A DNA stretch of 64,000 nt. Source: Chloranthus sessilifolius. Taxonomy: Eukaryota > Streptophyta > Magnoliopsida > Chloranthales > Chloranthaceae. The stretch is from contig CM037590.1 of NCBI GenBank assembly GCA_021018995.1, forward strand, positions 104,223,097 through 104,287,096, read 5' to 3'. Shown here one piece after another: positions 11,243 to 21,079 of the stretch. The position numbers were made by a program, and so were the translations under genes. Position 1 is the first letter of the stretch; the number at the start of each line of letters is the position of its first letter. Under the pieces are notes generated by a model that had not been told where the DNA came from, made no database searches, and saw only the letters and a list, made by a program, of their open reading frames with translations.

Positions 11243-12797
11243 GGGCTGACCTCCAAAAAAATGCAAAAAACCATAAAAATAGAAAAAATACCAATTCTAA
11301 AAATATTGTCCTTTAAAATCCCCAATAAAATTAAAATTGATGTCGTGATGCCTGTCCCACGTGAAGCCGACCCCTTTCCTGTAGAAATACAAGAAGAGGT
11401 AGGAGTCACGAGTCTGGACGAGGAAGGTCGAATCGATGAGCTCCCCAATGAGCTCCTCAAACAATTCGCTGATTTTGAGCATGGCCCTACCCCGATCGTC
11501 GAAGAGATGGAGGATGTCAATTTAGGCACGAAAGAGGCCCCCAGAATCACCAAAATTGGAACATCACTGTCCCCTGCAGAGAGGAAAGGTATGATAGACT
11601 TCCTTCGGTCATACCAAGACGTCTTCGCATGGTCGTATGAAGACATGCCTGGTTTGGATACCGATCTGGTTGAGCATGAGTTGCCACTCTACCCCGATGT
11701 TAAGTAAATGGTTTAGACGCCTCACCGTAATGGATGTTGAAAGTCAAGGATGAGGTCATCAAGCAGTATGACGCAAGTTTCCTCATGGTATCCAAGTACC
11801 CCCAGTGGCTGGCTAATATCGTCCCCGTACCGAAGAATGATGGAAAGGTTTGAATGTGCATTGACTTCCGAAATCTCAACAGGGCAAGCCCTAAGGATGA
11901 CTTTCTGCTACCACATATCGATATCTTGGTCGATAACACTGCAAAGCATGGGATGCTTTCGTTCATGGATGGATTCTCAGGATACAATCAGATAAAAATG
12001 GCAGAGGTTGATCGCGAGAAGAAGCTGCTTCATTACCCCAACCTTCGCTAAAGTAATGCCATTGGTCAAGAATCTTTGGGGCAACCTACCAAAGAGCAAT
12101 GACGGCCCTGTTCCATGACATGATGCATCGAGAGATCGAAGTGTATGTCGACGACATGATTGCCAAATCACCAGAAAGGGAGGACCACTTGATAAACCTT
12201 TAGAAGCTATTTGAGAGGTTGAGAAAGTACAGGTTACGGTTGAACCCCCAAAAGTGCGCCTTCGGCGCTATGTCAGGAAAGTTGTTGGGATTTATTGTCA
12301 GTAAGAGAGGGAACGAGGTCGATCCGACCAAGATCAAGGCCATCACAGAAATTCCATCACCGTCTACAGAGAAAGAGGTCAGATTATTTTTAGGTAGAAT
12401 CTAGTACATCAGCCGGTTCATTGCACAGTTAACTCTGATATGCGCATCGATCTTCAAACTACTGAGAAAGGACTCACCAGTTGAATGGAATGATCACTGC
12501 CAAGCCACATTTGATAAGATTAAAGGTTACCTCCTGAATCCTCCCGTATTGGTATTGCCTGTACCTAATAGACCCTTGATAATGTACTTATCCACGACAG
12601 AGTTTTCCATGGGCTGTGTGTTAGGACAGCATGATGAGACAGGAAGAAGAGAGAAGGCCATCTATTACCTAAGCAAGAAATTCACTGATTACGAGACGCG
12701 CTATTCTCATCTAGAGAAAGCATGCTTAGCGCTCGTTTGGGCTACTCAAAGACTTTGACACTACCTATTATCCCAAGCCGTTCTACTTCTAGCACAG
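11243..12797 (+). pseudogene. pol: E2 reverse transcriptase and gypsy-type RNase H
   Basis: The frame starts at 11243; DVFAWSYEDMPGLD near 11618 is the conserved lead-in to plant gypsy RT. A frameshift occurs at about 11705-11731. The fingers (VPVPKNDGKV, then MCIDFRNLN with a TGA between) and FMDGFSGYNQI follow. Another shift and a small deletion lie at about 12025-12090, then the catalytic YVDD is at 12144-12155. In-frame stops occur at about 12201, 12402 and 12756. The RNase H with FSMGCVLGQ and YYLSKKFTDYE spans about 12570-12790. RT copies element RNA into DNA and RNase H removes the RNA strand. The many lesions make this a clear pseudogene; no sequence was reconstructed. Confidence 0.9.
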
Positions 12798-13500
12798 ATG
12801 GATTCGTTGAAGTACCTATTCGAGAAACCTGCTCTCACTGGCCGAACTGCACGATGGCAACTCCTCTTATCCGAATTTGACATTACTTATGTCACCCAGA
12901 AATCGATTAAGGGGCAAGCACTCGCTGATCATCTTGCTGAGAACCCTCTGTCGGACTATGAGCCTCTAAGGACCGAATTCCCCGATGAGGACATTCTGTT
13001 CATGACTGAAGAGGATACTAAGGAAACAGAGGAGTCCTGGGTAATGCACTTTGATGGGGCATCACATGTTGAAGGCCAAGGAGTTGGCGCCATTCTTATC
13101 TCGCCAAGAGGATCACATGTACCCATCTCAATCAAATTGAACTTTCCATGCACCAACAATATGGCCGAGTATGAGGCCTATACAGCTTGTTTGCAGGTGG
13201 CTCATGATCTGAATATAACTCACCTCAGGGTCATTGGAGATTCGAAGTTAATTATATGCCAGACCAACAGAGATTGGAAGACCAAAGATGAGAAACTGAT
13301 CCCGTACCATGAACATCTTGAGGATCTAATAACCTGCATTGAGGAGGTCACCTTCTCCTATGTACCGCGAGCAAGGAATCGGTTTGCTGACGCCCTGGCC
13401 ACCCTGGCCTCTATGGTTGAAATTTCATACGGAGTTGAGATGAAGCCGATCATGATAGAGCAGAGGGACGAGCAGGCATTCTGTCACCTGCTCGAGGGAC
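12798..13500 (+). pseudogene. E2 second (archaeal-type) RNase H
   Basis: Downstream of the usual RNase H lies a second, intact-looking RNase H fold. Its four acidic residues are in place: Asp in HFDGAS at 13053, Glu in NMAEYEA at 13167, Asp in GDSKLI at 13239, and Asp in RFADALA at 13389. Tat-lineage elements in plants are known to carry an additional RNase H of archaeal type after the original one, so this domain places E2 in that lineage. It is in frame with the integrase and open from 12798 to 13922. Confidence 0.88.
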
Positions 13501-14777
13501 CTACAGAGTTAGATGATGAGCCACCCTGGTTCTCAAACATCAAGAATTTCCTCGAGACCCGAACTATCCCAGAAGGAACATCAAAGGTAGACAAACGCAC
13601 CATCCAGCGATTGGCAACGAACTACGTCATTTGTGGCGATCTCCTGTACCGACGGTCTCACAACAATGTTCTGCTCCGATGCCTAACCGAGAGAGAGGCG
13701 GTTGAGACCATGAAAGAGATCCATGAGGGAGTCTGCGGGGCACACGTCAATGGACACATGCTTGCTAAGAAAATCCTACAGCAAGGATACTTTTGGACCA
13801 CATTGGAGACCGATTGCTGCAAACACGTGCAGAAGTGCTACAAATGCCGAGAGCACTCCAGTTTAATACATGCTCCGGCCATTGATCTACAAAGCATGGC
13901 CCCTCCTTGGATGTTCGCCACCTAGGGTCTCGACGTCATCGGCAAAATCAATCCTAAGGGTTCCAACGGACATCAGTTCATCCTGGTCGCGGTGGAGTAT
14001 TTTACTAAGTGGGTAGAGGCAGCCTCCTACACGAGCATTAAGGCTAGTCATGTTGAGAAGTTCATCAAGAACAACATCATTTGCAGATTCAATGTACCCA
14101 AAGATATCATCACAGATAATGGCACTAATTTCGCCAATAGGCGCATCCGGGCCTTGTGTGAGCAATTCAAGATCAAGCATCATCAATCATCCCCATACAG
14201 ACCGCAGACAAACGAAGCCGTAGAAGCAGCCAACAAAACTCTAATCTGCATACTAGAGAAGATGGTAGTCACTTACAGAGATTGGAGTGAGCAGTTACCC
14301 TTTGCACTTTGGGCCTATAGAACGTCTATCCGTACCGCTACAGGGGCAACACCATTCTCCCTTGTATACAGAATCGAGGCCGTGCTACCCGTTGAGATCG
14401 AAGTACCGTCACTCCGTATCCTTTTGGAATCCCATCTACCCAAGGCTGAGAAGGAAAGAGCCAGTATTGAGCAGTTAGATTTAATTGACGAGAAGAGACT
14501 CCTAGCCTTGTGCCACACCCAGATCTATCTGAGAAGAATTGCACGTGCTTACAATAAGCGTGTCCGCAGTCGAGATCTGAAGGTGGGAGACACTGTGCTG
14601 AAGAAAATTTTCCCGTCTCTCCATGCCGATCCGAGAGGGAAGTTTAAGCCGAATTGGGAAGGACCCTACGTTGTCCAAGAGGTTTTGCTAGGATACGCCG
14701 TTCGCCTTGCCACCATGGATGGAGACCACTTTCCTGAGCCCATCAATGCTGGATACCTCCGTAAGTTCTACTCATAG
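13501..14777 (+). pseudogene. int: E2 integrase
   Basis: The zinc-binding region lies at about 13720-13855, with HEGVCGAHVNGH and then CYKC. Catalytic residues are Asp in GLDVIG at 13932, Asp in ITDNGTNF at 14115 and Glu in VEAANK at 14223, giving the expected 35-residue gap between the second Asp and Glu. The C-terminal part has the GPYVVQEV turn near 14660 and ends NAGYLRKFYS. A TAG at 13923-13925 replaces the tryptophan usual before GLDVIG. Integrase would join element cDNA to the chromosome. Apart from that stop the domain is complete. Confidence 0.9.
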
Positions 14778-15383
14778 GTCTTGAGACAAGGTAAGTTTTG
14801 ATAAAAAGTAGATGCGTGACCGCTTAAGGACCCCGTAGAAGAGGCCATCATTTCAAAGACAAGTAGCCCAAAAGAAATATCTCCTGAAAACCTTCACTCT
14901 TTTTGCTACACACATCAGGCTAATAACCATTTCTTTCATATACCCCTCCCAAAATTCCAGAAAAAAAGAAAAGAGAAGAGAGGAAAAATCTAAACAAAAA
15001 AAAAAGAGAGAAGAAGAAGAAAGCAAAACCCCGAAAAAGGGGGGGACCAAGAATAAAAAAGAAAAAGAGAAATGACTGGGGCATGTACCATAAAAAAGGC
15101 CTTTGGAAATAAAGAAGAGTCACCGAATCTAGAATTCACTCAAAACTTAGATCCAAATCCCCAGAAAAACCCAACCCGTTTGAACCCTGGCCACATTACA
15201 ACCCGGAAGAAAGCCCTCTTTAAGGTCGACAAGCGGTCATAGCATCTATCCCATCAGAACAAGCTAAGTTAACAAACCACACAAAACTTCATTCAGCCGG
15301 CTATGATGGAATCGATGTCCATGTCGTGGCCTTCTGGTTCTTGAAAAAAATAATAATAATAATAATTTGAGTTCAAAGCAAGA
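14778..15383 (+). other. E2 3' region, first part, non-coding
   Basis: No domain-bearing frame is seen. The region includes a purine-rich A/G tract at 14960-15080 and a TAA microsatellite at about 15349-15366. Confidence 0.6.
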
Positions 15384-15575
15384 TGGACGTGGTGAAAACC
15401 CGCAAGGGCGCCACGGGTAAAAACAACGAACTCACGTGGACCAGGTGAAAACCTGAAAGGGCACCTGGGGTAAGAGAGCGAACCCATGGACGTAGTGAAA
15501 ACCCGAAAGGGCGCTACGAGTAAAAACAGGGATGACGGGCATAGCAAAAACCCGTCTTGGGCGCTGTGAGCAAAA
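15384..15575. repeat. Four-unit hairpin array with changing stems, E2 3' region
   Basis: Units start at about 15384, 15437, 15487 and 15536 (spacing 53, 50 and 49 bp). Each contains AAAACC, then AAGGGC or TTGGGC, flanked by a stem. The stems differ: CGTGG with CCACG, CCAGGTG with CACCTGG (perfect), CGTAG with CTACG, and CATAGC with GCTGTG. The inner CCC and GGG form a smaller stem. Pairing is kept although the bases change. Confidence 0.7.
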
Positions 15576-15890
15576 ATGTCAAGAAAAGAGAGATTAGGAG
15601 AAGACCTGTTCTGGCCCGCCTATTTCAGTTTGGACCTCTTGAGCCCCTTATTCTCTTTGATGGGCCACTCATGTTAAATTGGATAGGATCCCGATCAAGT
15701 ATATCATCTCTTCCGCGGCGTCTGACGCATGACCAAAGGGAAAGACAGAAGACTAGACCAATCCCAGGGAAGCTGACCTTCCCATGTTTTAAGGAAAAAC
15801 CTATACCTCATGAACAGGATTCGACCATGCTCAAAAAAGGACCCGCTGGTTTGGCCTCGCAATTACCGACATCACAAAAAGATCCAAAGG

Positions 15891-16675
15891 GAGAAAATTT
15901 CAAAAAGGATAATAGATTTCCCTTTTCCATAAAAGCCTCACACTGTGGAGGAAAAAATTTCAAAAAAGATAATAGATTTCCCTTTTCCATAAAAGCCTCA
16001 CACTATGGGGAAGAAAATTTTAAAAAAGATAATAGATTTTTCCTTTTCGATAAAAGCCTCACACTGTGGGGAAGAAAATTTTAAAAAAGATAATAGATTT
16101 TCCTTTTTCATAAAAAGCCTCACACTATGGGGAAGAAAATTTTAAAAAAGATAATAGATTTTTCTTTTCCATAAAAAGCCTCACCCTGTGGGGAAGAAAA
16201 TTTTAAAAAAAATAATAGATTTCCCTTTCCCATAAAAGCCTCACACTGTGGGGAAGAAAATTTCAAAAAAAGGTAATAGACTTCCCTTTTCCATAAAACC
16301 CTCACACTGTGGGGAAGAAATTTTCAAAAAAAGGTAATAGATTTCTCTTTTCCATAAAAGCCTCACACTGTGGGGAAGAAAATTTCAAAAAAAAGAAAGT
16401 AGATTTCCCTTTTCCATAAAAGCCTCACACTGTGGAGGGGAAAATTTCAAAAAAGAGAATAGATTTCCCTTTCCCATAAAAGCCTCACACTGTGGAGAAG
16501 AAAATTTCAAAAAAGATAATAGATTTCCCTTTTCCATAAAAGCCTCACACTGTGGAGGAGAAATTTTCAAAAAAGATAATAGATTTCCCTTTCCCATAAA
16601 AACCTCACACTGTGGGGGAGAAAATTTTAAAAGATGATAGATTTTCTTTTTCCATGAAAAGCCTTACGTTGCGAG
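15891..16675. repeat. Minisatellite, about 13 units of 60-62 bp
   Basis: The unit contains AAAAGATAATAGATTTCCCT and then CATAAAAGCCTCACACTGTG. Twelve clear copies of CCTCACACTGTGG or close variants recur every 60-62 bp, with a thirteenth degenerate unit at about 16625-16675. Both strands read open through parts of the array, giving repetitive pseudo-ORFs that are not genes. Hypervariable 3' minisatellites are a known Tat/Ogre trait and a source of plant satellite DNA. Confidence 0.9.
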
Positions 16676-16776
16676 ACGTATGAAAGAAAAAGTCGAAAAA
16701 CAAAAAAAATATATGTATGTACAGATTTCATTCCATTTCTTACAGTATTACGTGCGGAGTGTCACGTCTCAAAAAG

Positions 16777-17220
16777 TTAATGACATGACACACTTTCTAT
16801 TTTTTTGCCTTCTTTAAAAGTAAAAACCAAAAAAAAAATATATATATATATATATATAACAAAAACAACAAAAAAAGAAAATAACCCAAAAAGAGATCTC
16901 ACGTATATGATATATGGTATGTACAGTGAACAAGTCAAGGTGAACCGCGCTTTAAAGCAATCGATCTTCAGAATAAGAGAGTCCTCACGGGCATTCTGAT
17001 CAGACAACCACCTACCATGAAGACTCTTCTGCCGTCTCCACGAAGCATCAGCTGTACTGCGAGATTCAGTCAAAAGCCTAGTCAATCGAAGAACCTCACT
17101 CTCAGCGGTAGCAGCTCTCACCTCCGCAATCTCGGGTCTGGCCCTTTGTATGCCCCATATCAAGGCTCGACCCCTCTTAGAAGCCCACGTATCACCGGGC
17201 AAAGGTGCATGCATCCCCAA
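16777..17220 (-). CDS. Hypothetical antisense ORF in the E2 3' region
   Basis: This is a 147-residue frame opposite to the element. Residues about 28-75 (PEIAEVRAATAESEVLRLTRLLTES and following) are charged and heptad-like, suggestive of a coiled coil. The last 40 residues are hydrophobic and partly encoded by an AT dinucleotide run (about 16835-16858), so the 3' end may be artefactual or an intron may intervene. Some Tat-lineage elements, for example maize Grande, carry an antisense gene in this place, which is why I list it. I recognise no family, and chance remains possible. Confidence 0.3.
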   Translation of the reverse strand: MGMHAPLPGDTWASKRGRALIWGIQRARPEIAEVRAATAESEVLRLTRLLTESRSTADASWRRQKSLHGRWLSDQNAREDSLILKIDCFKARFTLTCSLYIPYIIYVRSLFGLFSFFVVFVIYIYIYIFFLVFTFKEGKKIESVSCH

Positions 17221-19042
17221 ATGACCCTTCGAGTTTCCTTCGATTGGCTCAAAGGGTCTGTACTACAATAAACGGATCTAGATCCGTAAGCGCCCACCTA
17301 ATGCGCCCACAAAATCAAACAAAAAAAGAAAAAGAAGAAAGAAAATGCTGAAAGTGACACTAGTCCTCAAAAGAGCGTTGCGATGACCATTTGCGCCACT
17401 CCGAGAACCGTGTTAAATCAATTCGGAATAATCGGGTCCACCCAAAAGTTCTCGAACCGCGTCTTACACAGGGACACCCAATACCTGATCCGACAGGCAA
17501 ATAAACTTATCCATCACCAGTCACTCCTAGAAATGCACACCTAGCCCCAGATCTTCCCCAGCAGAAGTCGAGGCCAGATCCGGCAGGCAAACCAAGGGCC
17601 CATCACCAGAATGCACACGTCCCTAAGGTGTATCAACATGGCAAGTTGATTCGCCTAAGGATACGTGTAGAAATAAAAGCAGTTTGAGCATGCTCAGAGT
17701 CTCAAACTGACATGAAAAAGGAGAAGAAGAAAAAGAGAAGGAAATAAAAAATAAAAAAGAGAAGAAATAACAACCTGTTGTTCCATAGTGAAAATCCTGA
17801 GTAGGTTGACCCATCTTCCAAGCATTAGCTTTGATCATCCACTTACGGATCTATGTTGACCAAGAGTATACCCGACTTCAGACCATTCGAAAAGTCTATT
17901 GTCAGTCGAAACTGACCCGTCAAAAATGAAATTACAACCGACCAAACTATGTGCAAACATACAGACTTAAGGGCTCATTCCCTTTTATTTCCTTTTACAC
18001 AGGCTTAAAACCTGTATAGGCACGGTGTCCCTATTGAATGTACGCACTTGCTTCTGGGTATCCGCAAGATGGTCGTTTATCCTCGTAAATTGTACCTTAG
18101 GGTCGAGGCTTCCGTCCGCGCCTATTTTGCTGCTTGTCGCCCCTGATGGGTGTTTGTCTGTGCATAGTTAGTAAGATATGATTTCATTAGGGATGGAGGC
18201 TAGAATTAACCATCTCTTTCGATGGATGTTTGGCTCTAGCCCGATCTTTTTTAGCTTTGTCTCGAGTTAAGGCACTCTGGTTCATGTGGATCAGGAGCAC
18301 CTCACCATTGGAACATGCACATCCCCAAGGTGTACCTATCCCCGGCATAACGCACGCACTCTTAAATCGTATCAACTGGCATTTGATCCACTTAAAGAGG
18401 TGTGCAAGAATAAAATTGTTAGAGGTCCTTGAGCTCCGCTTAGAGGCCTCGAAACAAAAGAAAAAATACAAAAAAGATTATTACTCTGAAAATGAGCATG
18501 CATTCCCAAGAAGTGTTGCGACATCAATATTCGCTCCACTCAGGTAAATCATGCTAAAATAACCTCGAGGTTGATGGGTTCGCCTAGAAACTTTGAGCCT
18601 TACCTAGGTAAGGGCACCCGTGGCCAATCCAATGGAGCTGTCAATATCCCATAGGATTGGACACAGTTTGAAGGCCTTCGCTTTGTGTGCTTCACATCAC
18701 TTTCGAAGCATAGATCGATCACCCCATTTTATGGAGCTGTTTGGTTCAGATTAATACTCAACATCACCAATCTACAATTTCCCTCAGGAAGTGGATGATA
18801 TCTCGGCTAGCGGGCTTACACTTTTTGTGATCATCGCAGTTATGCCCAGTAATGTCGCAATGCGCTTGGGAACTGCTAGCTTTGAGGTACGGACGATATC
18901 CAAAAATGAGAGGGCTTACGTACACTCACCATCACCATAGATGTTTAAGAATTGAGTTGAACCAGGCGGACCCATCAAATGCGCCTTGGACCTCTTCGGA
19001 TGTCTCTTGTCTTTGGCATCCGATCATTAGTGATCGAATACC
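17221..19042 (+). other. E2 3' untranslated region, distal part
   Basis: No frame with a recognisable domain is present. Two further short minus-strand frames (17623-17838 and 18187-18471) could belong to the antisense unit at 16777-17220 if it is spliced, but nothing in them is diagnostic. Confidence 0.5.
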
Positions 19043-19055
19043 AAAGAGGGGCATC
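19043..19055 (+). other. E2 polypurine tract
   Basis: AAAGAGGGGCATC lies directly before the 3' LTR start TGTAGACACC. The E0 element has the very similar GAAGAGGGGCATT at 46016-46028. Confidence 0.8.
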
Positions 19056-20647
19056 TGTAGACACCCAAATTTGGCCCAAGGCCTGATCAGTCTGTACTCC
19101 GAGAGAGATGTACCCCTGTGCTTTCGATGGCACTCTTGAACCCTTAGGAATTCACCCAGACCTTTTGGAATCACCCTGAACCCTTTAGAGCCATTCCCCC
19201 AACCCTTAGAAATCACCCCTAAACCCTAGAATCCCTTCCCAGACCTAACTTAAACCCTTTTGAGCAGTTGATGGGATGAGAGCTACAAAATTTCACATGG
19301 ACCACTACCAAGGATGAGCCTTATACCATTATAAATAGGACTTCTCCATCTTTCCAACAAGCCAAAGATCACCCGATTTGGAGCTACGGTTTAAAAGTTA
19401 TGGCCGTTTGAAGTTTCACATAAAATCATAGACTTTTGTTCAGGCGTGTATATTACATACGCCCAGCCATTTTTGGCCCCATTTTGGGCAAGCGTATATA
19501 CTATATAAGCCTGACATTTTTGGGCCAAATTTGGCCGGGCATATATAATATATATGCCCAGTATAGGTGGGACCCACCACGGGCTTCATCTTCCCAAAGC
19601 TCCCCTAATTTTCATGGCATTCACTGTTCCTAAACTAGGCGTATATAATATATACGCCCAGCTTAGCTACAGTAACTGTCATCAGTTGCTCGAAATTCCT
19701 TCATCTGGTTTGACCTTTTGACCATCCCCTTGGTTGGGGTGGGTGTCTTGAGATTGGTTGCACCCCCTTTGAGCTTATTGGCAACCCTTAAGTCACCCAT
19801 GGCCTCACCCCATCATCCGCCATTAAAATCAGTTTCCCAAAACCCTAGGACCTTGAAAACCTAGAAAACCTTAGATGGGAGATTACCTAATTGCTAAACC
19901 AATTAGCTCTTAAGTAAGCCCCTAACCCACCTCTTCTTTATAAATAGAGAGGCCCCCCTCTTCCCAAAGGGTTGAATTTTTGTTGAAAAATTAGAGAATG
20001 CTTAAGAGAGAACCCTAGTGAGAGAAAATGCCAATATTTTTCCAGAATTCCAGCATGCATATTTCATCTATTTCAGTTCACTTCCACCATTAGATCACTC
20101 CCTTTAGCGAAAGTCTAGCCTTTAGCCTCACCCTACACTTCCTATTTTATCGAATCCTAGTGTTAGAATCCATTTCTATACCGTTTAAGCCATCGGAAGC
20201 ACGCCAAAGCAAAGATCTTCCACGGTGCAACAAGGGCCCGTGAGCTCCGGCTCACCCCTCTCTTCCTCTACCTTCTTGGTATCTCCTCCGTCCAAGGATT
20301 CAAGCCGTTACGCCGCCAAAATTTCGGTTTGGCTCAAAGCTTGATAGGACCATATTGCCTTCGGGCAAGGAGAAACTCCGCCCTTTATTTTTCTTTTTTG
20401 GCCATAGATAGAGACCGCTACATGCGGGTTGATCGGGTGCCTAAACCCTTCCCAATCGATAACCGAAGCCCCTACCCTAGATCCTTTGTCAAAGACTGGT
20501 AAATCAGAGTCATATTTAGCACTTCGGTGCTCAAAATATTGATTTGAAGGTTTCCCGAGTCACCAAAAGCTCCGGGTGGCGACTCTACATTTTCATTAAA
20601 AGCGGGCGCATCGCCGCGACGGGTTCGAGAGGATCCATGGTCGCACA
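19056..20647 (+). repeat. E2 3' LTR, 1592 bp
   Basis: It matches the 5' LTR end to end and keeps the terminal CA. Palindromes lie at 19441-19466, 19489-19513, 19534-19561 and 19635-19661; TATAAATA lies at 19939-19946. In the third palindrome both arms differ from the 5' LTR copy by one CpG transition each (GGGCG to GGGCA and CGCCC to TGCCC), so pairing is retained. Confidence 0.93.
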
Positions 20648-21066
20648 GTCGTGTTGCATGTCTTAGCTGCACGAGGAAGCTCTGTCAGTGACTTAAACAA
20701 CGCGAGGCAGCACCTCAGCTGTGTGAGATAGGTCAATGGCTCCTCTGTTGCTATGTACATTCTTCTGTTGCAGCTTCTCCCACTCTCACCTATACTTCTC
20801 TCATCTGCTAGACTTTCTGGGTCCAGTATGATATGCAAAAATAGTCGCCATGGTGTATACCACCATGGTGTTCCATCACTTCTGGTTCAGTTGTCATCTT
20901 TTGCTTGAAATCTCTCTCTTCTTAGAACCAAAAGCACAGACTCTGTGTTAAGCTGCATAATTTATTCCTAACTATAAAACAAGCTAAAAAGGAGTCATTA
21001 GTGAGCTTCAAGGTTCAGCAAAGGCTAAGTTAAGAGGTGAAAAGTGATACTTTTTAGTGATTAACA
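20648..21066 (-). repeat. E1 3' LTR, second part
   Basis: It continues the LTR interrupted at 2703 and matches 45531-45934. In + orientation it ends TTAACA, so the LTR begins TGTTAA on the minus strand, directly after the polypurine tract. Confidence 0.88.
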
Positions 21067-21079
21067 CACCCCCAAACCT
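21065..21079 (-). other. E1 polypurine tract
   Basis: On the minus strand AGGTTTGGGGGTGTG overlaps the first two bases of the LTR. An exact 15-base copy is at 22693-22707. Confidence 0.75.

Larger units (their letters stand above)
2704..20647 (+). mobile_element. E2: complete Ogre/Tat-type Ty3/gypsy retrotransposon, 17.9 kb, decayed
   Basis: Two LTRs of equal length (1592 bp) frame a primer site, gag, protease, RT, RNase H, a second RNase H, integrase, a 4.3-kb 3' region and a polypurine tract. The flanking duplication is GTCAT on the left and GTCGT on the right, one CpG transition apart. The uninterrupted paralogue in the other E1 LTR (about 45526-45550) reads through this point, confirming the insertion site. 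The dual RNase H, the probable intron between protease and RT, and the minisatellite in the 3' region all fit the plant Tat/Ogre group. Several stops and frameshifts show that it cannot move by itself. Confidence 0.93.

Noticed and set aside
15808-16597. Repeated minus-strand frames reading GKGNLLSFLKF units
   Set aside because: They are translations of the 60-62-bp minisatellite, not genes.
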